Assembly: GCA_033065855.1 (NCBI GenBank)
Contig: JAVXUO010002686.1
Location: 62,001-126,000, forward strand
Source: Escallonia rubra
Taxonomy: Eukaryota; Streptophyta; Magnoliopsida; Escalloniales; Escalloniaceae
Reading direction: 5' to 3'
Length of the DNA: 64,000 bases
In this document: positions 24,486 to 36,200 of the stretch, in pieces
How positions within the stretch are numbered: position 1 is the first letter of the stretch
How the letters are laid out: each line of letters begins with the position of its first letter
Notes under the pieces: generated by a model
Seen by the model: only the letters and a program-made list of their open reading frames with translations
What the model was told of the DNA's origin: nothing
The model's database searches: none
Made by a program: the position numbers and the translations under genes

Positions 24486-26187
24486 AATTTCCATATCTGA
24501 TTTTTCCTAATCTCACATCCATTTATTACGGACAAAAGGTAGTGTTGGGTAAACTTCACCATTAGTTCAACCCTAATGCAAATGTTTCCATGCTTGCAAA
24601 AGATCGCTTACAATATTGAAGGCCGTCTATACGTTATTTATTTTTACTTCCTCAGACACGGAGCGGTTCAAAGCCAAGCTTCCTTGTACATGCGAAAGCA
24701 GCAAAATAATAAATGACTTCAACACCAAGTAACCCTTTTCTGCATAAAGGAATAATGTACTCTTATATGAACTAAGACACTAACTATAAAAAAGGACAAA
24801 AACACTGTCTTGAGGTGCCTAACACAACTGAAAAATACTAAAACAGTCCATACGGCATACACCAAGCCAATAAATTACACGTCAACCGGAAAAAAAGAGA
24901 GAATAAAGCCAATAACTTTGCCCTGATAAAGCCCACCCCTGGCAACTCCAAGACTACAAGTGCCCCAAAAAATTCAAAGTAGCCGCGCCATACACCACGC
25001 ACATCAGGGTTGCCATCGACCACAGAGCAGCCTGAAGCCAACACCACTGCTGTCAACCATGGGCTACACCGCCGTCCACCGCAGGACGCCATCAACAACC
25101 TAAATAACCTTCAACCGTCAGACGATCTGAACAACCACAAAGCTACTTCACCCTCGCCTTTGAGCACCACCACGCAAATTACAGCTCCCACCAACACCAC
25201 CCTCCACTAAACCATCATGCCAGACCAATGCACCACCAATCAAGCTGCACACGAGACCCAAATGATAGCAATCACACCAACAATTAAAATGTCCGAAATT
25301 GGGGGAGGGGGACCCAACTAGGGAGGGGAGGAGAAGGGAGAGGGCACCGTAGCAGGAGAAAACCTTAAATCGGGCCATGCTATCACCACCACCGCAGAGC
25401 ATCGTACCCAACGACCGGTAACCAGCACAACATGGACCATACACCACAAATCAGAAGAACGGGGTGATGACAACCGAACCTAAATGCAAACCCATCAACA
25501 CAGGAGACAAGCAAAGAAGAGAGATCGAATCACCACCACCACTGTCAAACTTTCAACACGTGTGCCTGCCCAAATCACAAGAAGAGCGAGGGCAGAATCG
25601 AGCCCTAACCAAGGCACCTGTCACGATTGTAGCCAACCAAAATCATAAAAAGCACCACAAAACCCAATTAAACCCTAGACCTAAAACACCATACGTATAA
25701 ACTAGTACCAACCCGTACGTGCAGGGGAAACCGGCGATGGCGCTTGGTGTCGCGAATCTAGCAGCCGAGGACAGTATCGTGAAGAGAGATGGGAGAGGAG
25801 AAGTCAGTATGTTTTGAAACGGTATCATTTACATTCTAAGAAACTAATTTACCTGCAAATATATTTTGGGCATGTTTGGGTTCAAGTTGTCTACCAGAAG
25901 GAAGATAATTTCGGTATTCCGTCCGGACATTGTTTTAAATAAACTTTTGACCAAAGCCTAACGGGAATTTTGACTGGTGTTAAAATGTAAGCAAGGTATG
26001 ATAAACAAACAACAAAGGCACAAAAGAGAAAATACAAGAACAGAAAAGGAAAACTGGATATGTACAAAACAAGAGGTAAGTCAATTCAACAGCAAAAAAA
26101 ATTCACCTCAGAACTGGAAGAAAAATGGTATTTAGGTAATGACCACAATGATGGATCATAGTATAAGCGACTAAGACACCACCTCTT

Positions 26188-29100
26188 TCACTTCGAAGAA
26201 TTTCCGTTTAAAGAATAGTTTCCCCTCTTCAGTTCTGGAGGGTATACAGTATCAAAAACAATCCTCGCAAACATACGTCTGATTTCTTGCAGTTGCCCTA
26301 ACGCCAATGACTCATAGTCAATCTCATTCCTTGGTTTTGTTACAAATCCCTTCACCTTACCCCTTCTCACGCAATCAAATATCGTGGATACCTTCAGTGT
26401 CAATGCCAATGAAATAAAGACCTGAAAAAGGTAAGGCAACATTCTTACTTTCGAACCTAGCAAGAAACTCAAAAAAAAAAAAAGTATGGTGGTAATTGGC
26501 AAAAGAAACGTTGCTACAAGGGTATAATTGACATTTAGCTACAGGAAAAAGCCCGGAAAGAAAGGTGAATCTCCAAAGCATGTTTTTTTATATGCATGGG
26601 GAAATGCTGTGATCATGTTGAGGTTGTCTAATTGGTTATCAAATTAGTAAGGCATATTTGACTAGAATGGGACCATTAGATGCATGACTAGAACCTATCT
26701 GTTTATTATCCAGAGTGATTTGGTGCAACTCCCTTGCTCTATCCCATTTCCCCTTGCGCGGACGCAGAACTGATTCACAACATGAAGGATATGCCCAAAA
26801 ATAATAGCTATAATGATCTACAGCTCTTCTGAAGTCGATGAAAACAAAAGTAAACATAGCTAGAATGACTTCTTGAATTTTGCTTATATGAGATATCTCA
26901 CTTTGATTAAACATTTAAACATGCCCACCACATCTTAAATGCATTACTAGGTCAAGTTTGTCAAGTGCATATGACAGCCCACCGGTGTCAACCGACTTTG
27001 ACAAACGATAACAAAGGAATCTTTACCCAAAAAGACAGGTGCGTAGCTGACTTGAAAAAACAGTACTGATTCGAAAGTTATTCAGGGATTCAGCTAATCA
27101 AGATGGAGGTCACAAGTTACCCTGACCTGGATGCCTAACTTAATGCTTAACAACCCATTTTAATTGCATTCAGGTCAAGTCTGTCGAGTGTATTTGACAA
27201 CCTAAGTTGTCACTTTGATAAACAATTACAAAAGATACCTTTACCCAAAAAGACGGGTACATAACTGACTTGCAAAAACAGCACAGATACAAGATTATTC
27301 AGGCATTCAGCAAATGAAGATGGAGGTCGACTCAAGTTGGATCCTTACCAGATCTGAGTGTGGTGCTTGTGGGTACTTGATTAATGCTCGGGAAACATAA
27401 CGCTCATCCGCCAGCTTTTGTAGTGCATCTTTGACAGAAGCCGCCAAATCTATGACCTCATCCATCAACGCAGCATCCGAGTCTAAACCCCCAGGTTCTG
27501 ATAGTTCAAGGAAGCTCGTGTCATGTGGTTGCGAGATCCTCCATGCAACTTTCACAGCATCAGACAATGATCCACCACTGTGTACAGCAAGGCTGAAAGC
27601 AGCAACCACCAAAGGATCTCGAGGTTGGTCTACCAACGCTTTATGAAATGCTAAGACACAAACCCTGCGAGCATAAATCTCATGTAAAGATTTTAAGACC
27701 TGGTATTGCAGGAACCAGATGTACAGAAGAAAAAATAAAGCAATAATAAGGCATCAAAGCCTGATGAATCTGCTCAACTAAACTCCGCAAGGGGGCCTAA
27801 AAAGAAAATTTTACATTCTAGTGAACAAAAAGATCTGACAGCTTAATCAGATTGGCATCGATGCAATCGGGCAGCTAGAAGCAGCTAACTTACTTTGTGC
27901 ATGATAAACAAAAAGAAAATTACAATCACAGACCCTGACCCGGAGGTCAAGGGCTTCAAAAGCGGAACAGCCTCTCTGCAATAGCAGGGGAAGGATGCAT
28001 CTAACCCTACCCAGTCCTTGTGAACTAGGTTGCAACCTAAATTATATAGCACCGAGCACGTTGCATGTTGAGCTGTTTGAGATTTAATTGATATTGATTC
28101 TGTCAGACACTTTGATGGAGCAAACAGATTTCAACAGCTGATCGAATTTTCTTACCACAGGCAACAATGGCATGGCCGGTCAGGTGCGAGATATTTATCC
28201 AGACTAGAAAACAAAGACTGCAAAACACCGAAACCAGCAAAATATTACTATGATGCAACTTGATACTGAATGAAAGCACAAAGGCCTTGGTTTCTGTTAA
28301 CATTGTGAAACTGCAGGATGACAAGAGGTATAGTACAGATGCAGAGACTAAATGAAAATATACCAATATTTGCTAAGGATGCAAACACTTCAATTTTAGA
28401 TGGCTAGTGAAATAACACTGAAACATTAGCTTTCCTAAGCCACAACCATGTTAACCACAGTAAACAAGATAAGAGAGCAGCAAAAACATAAGTATAATGC
28501 CATTGGTGCAGTTGAAGTGTAAGCATTTGAACTAACCAGAAGCATATTAGACCTCTCATCACGCCTACGAAAACCCCGGGAAACAAAGTATGCTGCCTGT
28601 ATTTCAAGATACTGTAAGAAAACGTGCATGGAGAGAGTGCAGTACAAACATGTTATAAACAAAGAGGAAAACATCGACGTACTTGGATAGGTAGAAGAAT
28701 CTCCAAGAGTCCAAATTTCCATAATAATCTCAGAGAAGCTTCTGCAGACCCATAAGCTAGCATATAGTTCATTTCCATGAGAAACCTTCCCTACAGTTTA
28801 TAGAAGCCAAACAGGATGGGGCAAAGAAAAAAGAATGATGTGATAAATTTAAAAGCCAAGAGGCCCAAGAAACTCTGAGTAAGACTAGAAATTAACTTAC
28901 CCTGTCCAGTCTTGACAGCAAATAAGACAATTCTTTTACAGAATGAGCTGTTTCTTTAGCAAAACGAAACCCTAAACGGGCTGCAATCCTCACTCCACGC
29001 AGGATGCGAGCTGTACAAATTTTACACAACAAGATTAGACGCTCAAATACATAAATAAACCACAGTGATTCTGAAGAACTAATCAATAAATGACCAAAAA

Positions 29101-31282
29101 AAAACTGAAGACAAACACAGAAAACTCACCACAATCTTCAGTAAAAGAAGTGCTTGCAGTGATCACACAACGAACCTGTGTATAAACAATAAGAACATGA
29201 GCATGAACAAAGGACAAGTGTTAAAGCAACAGTTTAAGCAAATCTATAAAAGATACATGCACACTTTAGCCTTCCTGATATCCTCCATTCCACCGACGTA
29301 GTCATACACAATCTTGGCATAAGGATCAAACATGAGTCTGCAAAGATTATGGAGATTGACAGATTGTTAATGTCCTTCGGACATCTAAATGATAGATAAA
29401 GCCTGTAGTAAGATCAATTATCAATCCAAACCAGCCAAGTACTTAACCCATTGATTGTAAAATCCCTCCGCAAACAATTTCTCCACCGTCTGAAATCGGA
29501 TTCATCACAACCACGAGGTTTTCTGACACCAAAACTAGACTTCCTTCCAAAGGTCCTTCCACAGGTGCTAAAACTTGAAACCTGTTCCAAAAATAAAATT
29601 ATAAAGTAAAGCATCGACGTGGCAGCGTGATGCTTGCTGACAAAAACAGCAGTCAGTAGTCAACCAAATGGTACATAGATAGAGAGCCAGACAACCAACC
29701 TCTACAATGGTATCATCCACATGCACATGGCATATTGGAAATCGCCTCCCAACTACTTCACATCGAGGAAATGTTCTTAGTACCTGTAAAAGATCGAAAA
29801 GGTCCATGACAATGAGATACAGGTACTTATAAGGTTTCTAGTCACTAAACAATGAAAGTTGTAGTGCCTTCACCACAGCAAAAATATAACACGGCTACGA
29901 GCAGAAACTAAAATAAAGCTTTATTTCTATAAGATGAAATAACTCATAGTACAGTGGCACAAGATGTTGGACATGGAACTATGGAAGTAAACACCAAAAT
30001 TCTAAGAAGATAAATTTTATAAGCCAAACTTGTATTGTAATCCATATGATATTATCAAAAACATATACACAATATAAAGGTCCGCCTGCGACTTCATGTT
30101 GTATACAGGGTCCATGTAGGTCCCATAATTCTAAAGTTAACTTTCCATAACAACTAATAAGAAAGACAGTGAACATAAAGAAAACCTCTTTAAGTTCTGC
30201 CGATGTAATAATGTCAAAATCTTTGGGAGTTCTCTTTAGGAGAAGATCTCTTACGCAACCCCCAACAAGGTAGACTTCGTATCCTACGAACAAAACATAA
30301 ATACGATCAAGTTTGATAGAAGATATTACTCAAAGGGAGATAGATCAAAGCAGTACAAACCAAGTCAATGTACTTGTATAAACATACCATTTTTCTTAAG
30401 AACATTTAACACCAATCTCGTCGGCTTTGTAATCTTTGAGGTCCTAATTCCAAGTTCTTTTGAGCTCAACTTCTTCCACTCATGTGGCTTGAAATCATCA
30501 TCACCTACTTCATAACAAATACAGTTCACCAACTGCCAAATGTAACAAAACTACAATGTCGCAAATCTTAAAGGAAAAAATACTCCCTTCATTCCATAAT
30601 TGAAGTCCCCTTTGAGGCTTTGACCTTTTGAGATGCTAGAATAGAATTCGAATGTGTAAACATTGGCTTTACTAGTTATTTTTGCCCTAGTTTGGCTTGT
30701 CAGACATCATTTTGGTCAATACTTACTAATCTCTGCATTTCATAACTCTGTCTCTCTTCACTTTTTGCAAATTCCTAGAACACATTTAAATGTCTAACTA
30801 GTGTTTCAAACTAGCGCAAATGAAATGAGCAAAGTTGATAGGGCAAATACAATGGGCAAAGATGATGTTAAAGTTACTAAACTCGCAAAATGTCAAAGGG
30901 ACAAAAGTTAGGAAGCAACGGAAGTATTTTGGTCCAAGTCAATAATGTTGAAATCATATTTTAACTAACAGCATTAACTTATTTACAAAACAACCTCAAT
31001 TAGGCAGCTAGTAAAATACCTTTTGCATGAGAAGCAGTCGCGTTTTGAGCCTCTATGACACCACTCACCGGTTCAACCAGCGATTCAATTGCTGCAACAG
31101 AGCTGCTTTGCTGCACCTGCAGTTAAAAAAGCAACCGAATCATCGGAGAAATGAGCGGTAAAAGAACAATAACAACCTTATCAACTAACTAAAATCAGCA
31201 CCTTGCGGGCACAGTGGATGAGAGGGCCACGGAAAGTGAAGTGGTTTCTACAGGCAAAGCCTTGAACTGCAGCGATTGCCAT
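26188..31282 (-). CDS. tRNA nucleotidyltransferase/poly(A) polymerase family protein, 14 exons
   Basis: Class II nucleotidyltransferase, a family that adds CCA to tRNA or short A tails to RNA. Exons: 31282-31202, 31116-31020, 30504-30388, 30283-30186, 29783-29700, 29581-29448, 29337-29265, 29175-29130, 29010-28901, 28790-28683, 28596-28537, 28217-28156, 27664-27349, 26421-26188; 539 aa, phases consistent. The N-terminal ~30 residues ([20 protein letters not shown]) look like an organelle transit peptide. Head-domain motifs: [10 protein letters not shown] and PKDFDI (metal-binding DxD) at ~103-122, [18 protein letters not shown] and [29 protein letters not shown] and [21 protein letters not shown] follow. 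It resembles Arabidopsis At3g48830/At5g23690, annotated as polynucleotide adenylyltransferases. Motifs cannot tell CCA addition from poly(A) activity. Confidence 0.93.
27940..28035 (+). mobile_element. Degenerate Au-type SINE fragment in intron 12
   Basis: GGTCAAGGGCTTCAAAAGC, then GGAACAGCCTCTCTGC, AGCAGGGGAAGGATGC and CTAACCCTACCCAGTCC resemble the B-box-to-body part of the Au SINE (the usual core reads GGTTCGAA, GAAACAGCCTCTTGC, GCAGGGTAAGGCTGC). It is more eroded than the copy at 1.83 kb. Confidence 0.5.
30581..30926. mobile_element. Stowaway-type MITE (Tc1/mariner-like) in intron 2
   Basis: A 342-bp element (30583-30924) begins CTCCCTTCATTCCATAATTG and ends with the reverse complement of CTTCCGTTGCTTCCTAAC. 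The arms continue to AAGTCCC / TTGTCCC. It is flanked by TA on both sides (30581-30582 and 30925-30926). CTCCCT ends and TA duplication are diagnostic of Stowaway. It is non-coding and lies in the second intron of the nucleotidyltransferase gene. Confidence 0.85.
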
Positions 31283-33229
31283 TGACGAAGTATAGAATCG
31301 AGCATGTCATGTCATGTCATCACACCAAATGAAATTTAGGGTTTTGAACTGAGAAATTATCTGCCCTGGAAATTGGCTGCAGAGGGAAAAATCGGTAGAA
31401 GAAGATAGACGAATATTCATCTGGAGTGGGCCCATGGATACAGAGGCTCGTTACATTGGGCTCTTCAGTAACAAATGAGCCTAGTTTTGTTGGGTATCGG
31501 CCGACGAAGCAAAGGGTTGGGCTTATATGCAAGACCAAAAGGTCTCCCAAGTCCTAAAGAATGAGACTGGTAGCTCAATTGTAGCCCACATATGGGGAAC
31601 AGGTAAAGGAAGCAACAAAATGAAAACGAGACGTAATGCGCGTGTAAAAATAAAATTAATAATATAAATTTTATTAAAAAAATTAAACATCATGTATAAG
31701 TGTTTGTTTGTTATCACATTCGGTATAATAAATTTTAAATTGTGGAAACTAAATACGTCCTTATAACTTTTTATTTCTATCCAAAAAAAATTATAGAAAG
31801 CCAAGTGTAAATATTACGCAATGCGTATGCAAAAAATTAAGTTAGTAATATGATACTTTTATAAAAGCAAGCTTGACCTTTTAAATATATTTGGACTATA
31901 TTTTTCAATGAATCTTAAATGCGCTACAATAAAGTTGTTAGAAATTTGTTAAAAAATCAAGCATGAAATATAAGTGTTTTAAAATGTGAAAAGTGAACAT
32001 GTCCTTAAAGTAGTTATTTAGGGGCCGTTTGACAGGGGTTTTTTTTGCTCTTTTTTTTTCAGTTTTGAAAATTGGAAAAAATAGGAGTGTTTGGTACCAC
32101 TTTTTTTTTCAATTTAAAAAGTGGCTTTTTAAATTGTAGAGTAAAAAAAAAAAGAGGAAAAAGCTCTTTTCGTTTTCACTTTAAATTTTTTTCTGAGACC
32201 TCCACCACAACTCACCCACCGCCGCCCGGCAGCCATCGCCACCCAACAGCCACCTCCGGCCGCCGGCAACCACCACCGTGCGGCAATTGGCCTCCGGCCA
32301 CCACCACCGCCCGACAGCCACTGTCGCCAACCGGCATCCACCACCGCCGGGCGACAGCCACCTCCGGCCACCACCGCCGGCAGTCACTGCCGGCGACAAC
32401 CACCGCCGGCCACCACCACCGTCGACCACCGCTACGCCCCACCATCGCCACCGCAAACCACCACAAAAAAAAAGTCAAAATAAAAAGGGTTACCAAACAC
32501 CAAAAAAAAAAAACTAAAAAAAAAAAGGGTTATCAAACACCCACTTGTTTTTGTAAAAAAAAAAAACTCTGTCAAACAGAGCTACTAGTGTATTTAATAT
32601 TTTTATTTTGTGTCATTTTTTAAGAAATTTCTCATAGTGCCAAGTATCTCATATTTTAAATAGTTAGTTATGTAATACCAAGTAAGTATTCTCTTTATAT
32701 TAACACCAAAGACGTACCTTGGAGGGTCAATTTCTTTTTATTTCTTTTTTAAAACTAATATATACAAAAATAAAAATAAAACAACTATAAAAGGAAAAAT
32801 ATGCGGTCTCCCTTCAAGGCTTTTGCAGGGTTTTTGTTCTAGTTTGAAACTCCGTTATCAAGTTACTGCTTAGTAGAAATGTTAACAGGCTACTTGGTTA
32901 CTCTTGAATAACATATCTGCTCAAGTGCCATAAGGAGATTCAGGTACATATACCAAAACAAAGTAATCAAAAACAAAGCAGGAGTGAATCAAAAAAAATT
33001 ATGTTGTGTCTGCGACACTGGGAGCTTCCTCCAGAACTGGATCAGATGAGCAGAATTTATTGGCTTATCCCTCACTCATATCACTCGGATACAACCCGGA
33101 CTATGTAATACCAAAGGACAGACTGGCTAATGGTGCACTTGGAGCAAAATCAGTTGGAAACAAGGAAGACAGCTTTAACGAAAAAAATCAGATGAATTTG
33201 CTCGTCAGTTCTGCCAAAGAGAACCTTGA
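31283..33229. other. Spacer between the nucleotidyltransferase promoter and the 3-beta-HSD/reticulon 3' end
   Basis: Contains the promoter of the nucleotidyltransferase gene (a CATGT pentamer run near 31304-31320 lies in its 5' leader), a TIR element at 32021-32583, and AT-rich sequence. No further gene was seen. 33001-33229 is probably the 3' UTR of the next gene. Confidence 0.55.
32021..32583. mobile_element. Non-autonomous TIR element with (CCACCG)-rich interior
   Basis: Left end GGGGCCGTTTGACAGGGG and right end (reverse complement) GCTCTGTTTGACAGAG are inverted repeats followed by long T/A runs. Sub-terminal inverted motifs AGTGTTTGGTACCAC (near 32085) and GGGTTACCAAACACC (near 32486) support a hairpin-like MITE. 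The middle (32200-32460) is a degenerate CCACCG repeat that opens His/Pro-rich frames without domains. The end sequence suggests a hAT-like origin; no target duplication is clear. Confidence 0.6.
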
Positions 33230-36200
33230 TCACTCGATCTTGCCGAGTCCCTTGCTTTTGAACTTCCTGAGTACATCGGTTTTCAGTTTGCACCCAAAAG
33301 ATAAAATGTCAAGGACAAGGCCATCAATTTCATCTTCCTTCCTCTCATATATGACAAAAGCAACGAACGCAATGGGAAGTACTGCAAAGGGTAAGAAGAA
33401 TGCATTAGATATGAGAACCCAAAGCAGTGTCAAAATTTCTGGAACTGATTGAAACTGGAAAGGACGTCGAATGTGCTAAATCATGCAAGTGAGTGGTGGC
33501 GGTGGTGGTGGTGGTGGTGTGTGGGTGTGGGGGAGGGGGGGTGCAAACAAACCTGTGACAAATAAACTTTGCAGGGAAATAGCTCCAAGGAAGCTAAGAA
33601 TCAATAGAGAGAAAGCCACCTGTTTAGCATCAGAACAGAAATGGAAATTGTTATTGACGTCAAGGATAGCATAATTTACGTGTCTCGGGGGTTTCTACTT
33701 ACATGTTTGTACAAACTTGAGATATATTGAGACTGCATGGATATTAATAAAGAAGTCAAGAGTGCTAATCAGTATGTTGTCCCTACCAAAGCCCTTATAA
33801 AATCCATCCACTTCTCTGCTTCAGGAATCACTTGAAGAAGGGATATAGACTGTAAGGATAACTTAATTCTGGGATCTTGAAGTGGAAACTTGTGCATTGG
33901 CAGCACCTCCGGTTACAGATTCATGGATATTATCCAGTAGAGTAGCTCAAACTCCTAGTTCTCTTTCTATTAAACCCTAGCTCTGGCCGACTGGGAATTA
34001 CCCCCACCCCACCCCAACCCAAAAAAGGGAAGCAGTCAAATTATTCTACCTCACTTTCTGGTCATTTCCTTTACTTTCTTTTGATCAATGACGAGCTTTT
34101 CTTACAATCTACTAAGATATCAAGAATAGGGCTTGTGAATCTATGACTCATTGACTAGTAGAAGACAAGAAGGAAGGAGTTTGATAAGTAGACAAGAATA
34201 TCCATTTTCAGCACTCTCTGCTTCTGATCTAAAAATTCACAAGTGAAAGCACAAAAAAGATGATGAAAACTTGCAGAAAAATTACCTTGGCGAAAAGTGC
34301 CGAATCATTTCCTTTGCAAAGAGATTTCAAACCATTAACTGCAGAATTCCATGATGAGGCGACTGATAAAGCAACTCGGTGTGACATCTCTTCTGAGAAA
34401 TGAAAACTTGACTCCGGAAGTTTCTCAATTGTGTATCCCAATCTGCACCATAAGAAACCCATAAGCTAGATCTCTTTTTTTCTTGTAATTGTGCAAGAGA
34501 AATTCTCAAAGTTTAAACTGCATATTTGTAACTAAGAGAGAGTAGTCATCATACATTTTCCCAGGTAATTTTCCATGGACGAACAAAAAGACTGATAACA
34601 CCAAGAGAAACTTGGAAACTGCAGTGATCATTGTATATCCAGGTGCTATGAAGTTAAAATAAAGTGCAACCAGAACTAGCACCGCAGTGAGTGTCTGTTT
34701 ACTATTTCTCCAGAGAAGTGTGTTCGCAACTGCAAAATATTGCTAATTAATACGACTAGAGATGTATAAAAAATCATCATTTTATGCATAGCATCACTAA
34801 TGTATGCGGCTGCAAGTAATTACATGAATGCATATCACCGTAAATGATTTAAAAAGTGGGTTCCAGTTAAAAAACTGGTCAACTTTACTTTACCCCTTCC
34901 ACTTCCGAGATATATAGAGGCTTTCGATGGCCGTTCCTTTTTAGGTCGCACTTCAGCCTTTAAATGTGAGTACGATTCAATTGTCCTCCTAAGACCCTCC
35001 TGCAGAAAATCAACATAAGGACTCGGCATATCATAAGTGATTCTAGCACACCATTCGTTTAAGACCCAAATTTTCTAAGCAACGATTGGGATTTTTTCAT
35101 ATGGATGTCCAATTAGGACTTCTTTGGCATATGGGTGCAAGGACAAAAGAAAAAAATACCAGGATATATCGAAAGGGGAGGAAACACTTTCATAGTGCAT
35201 TTGAACAGGATGACATTGACCTTGGCCCCACCCCTCCGGCCGGCAAAACATACACAAAAATTTAAAAATAGTAAAGGGAAACCAATCCAATTATGCTGGC
35301 ATACCCAAGGGTTTGCATTTATGCCCAAAATCACCCAACGTATATGCATACGCTCTCTCATAAACATTTGCTCAATACTAGTTCATTGTTGGTATAATGT
35401 TACTGTAAGATTTTCTTGGCCACTGAGCCAACCTCATTAAATACCTGTAAAACGTGGCCAGTACTTGGATGCTAAAAAGTGACTTTCTTTAAACACGGAA
35501 ACCTTGTTGAAAGAGTTGGCATGGGAAAAAAGAGTAATCATCGTAATGTACACAAGAAAACTACATGAACATATACCAATATGCACATAGATATATTGTT
35601 GGTTTACATAAAATGGGTACTTATTGCTTACTACGATTCATAAGGGGCAAATTTCACCTTTCAGCCGTATGATGATGTTATATTCCTTAACCCTTATTCA
35701 AGATATATTTGTTAAACATACTTCTACAATGTATATTTCCTTGTGATGTATCCAATGTGTTTGTGCCCTTTTCTTATGGATTTTTCATGATGGCGTGTAC
35801 ATGTCGTACTGTATCTACGTCCATGTACAATGCTAAACAATCATCTCAGGGAATTATATACTCGTTTTATGGGACATGGAGGTACCTGAAATGGCACAAT
35901 TGGTGTATAGCCAAGTCGATCGTTTGCTTTTGAACAACTAAACGTTCTGCTGCAAGAAAGGAGTCTGATTCTTGAAGGTGTCAACTGCGGTACCTTCATT
36001 CCATATGGAGCTAACAGCTTATACGTCTGCTCCACCAAATGTGCAATAGGCAACATGACAGGGGCAGGAATCTTAATACTTGGCCTGCAAACTACATACA
36101 ATTAGAAATAAAATAACAGGCATCAACTGTTACATAACCCCATTATGTGATCCCTGACTCCTGGATGATGAAAAGAATTTAAATAAAAGAGACATACAGG

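Larger units (their letters stand above)
22489..26187. other. Spacer upstream of the CPL3-like gene
   Basis: Holds the CPL3 promoter and 5' UTR near 22489-22900, then the direct-repeat pair at 23158-24485 (annotated separately). Between about 24800 and 25830 lies a richer G+C stretch with overlapping open frames on both strands (for example 25148-25447 minus). None shows a domain, and composition rather than selection explains them. It could be an unrecognised repeat. Confidence 0.5.

Noticed and set aside
24838-25828. Overlapping 60-100 aa frames on both strands
   Set aside because: No domain, no splice-supported extension, similar openness on both strands; possibly an unrecognised repeat.
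32072-32623. 183-aa His/Pro/Thr-rich frame
   Set aside because: Produced by the CCACCG expansion within a MITE-like element; four other frames are open over the same bases.
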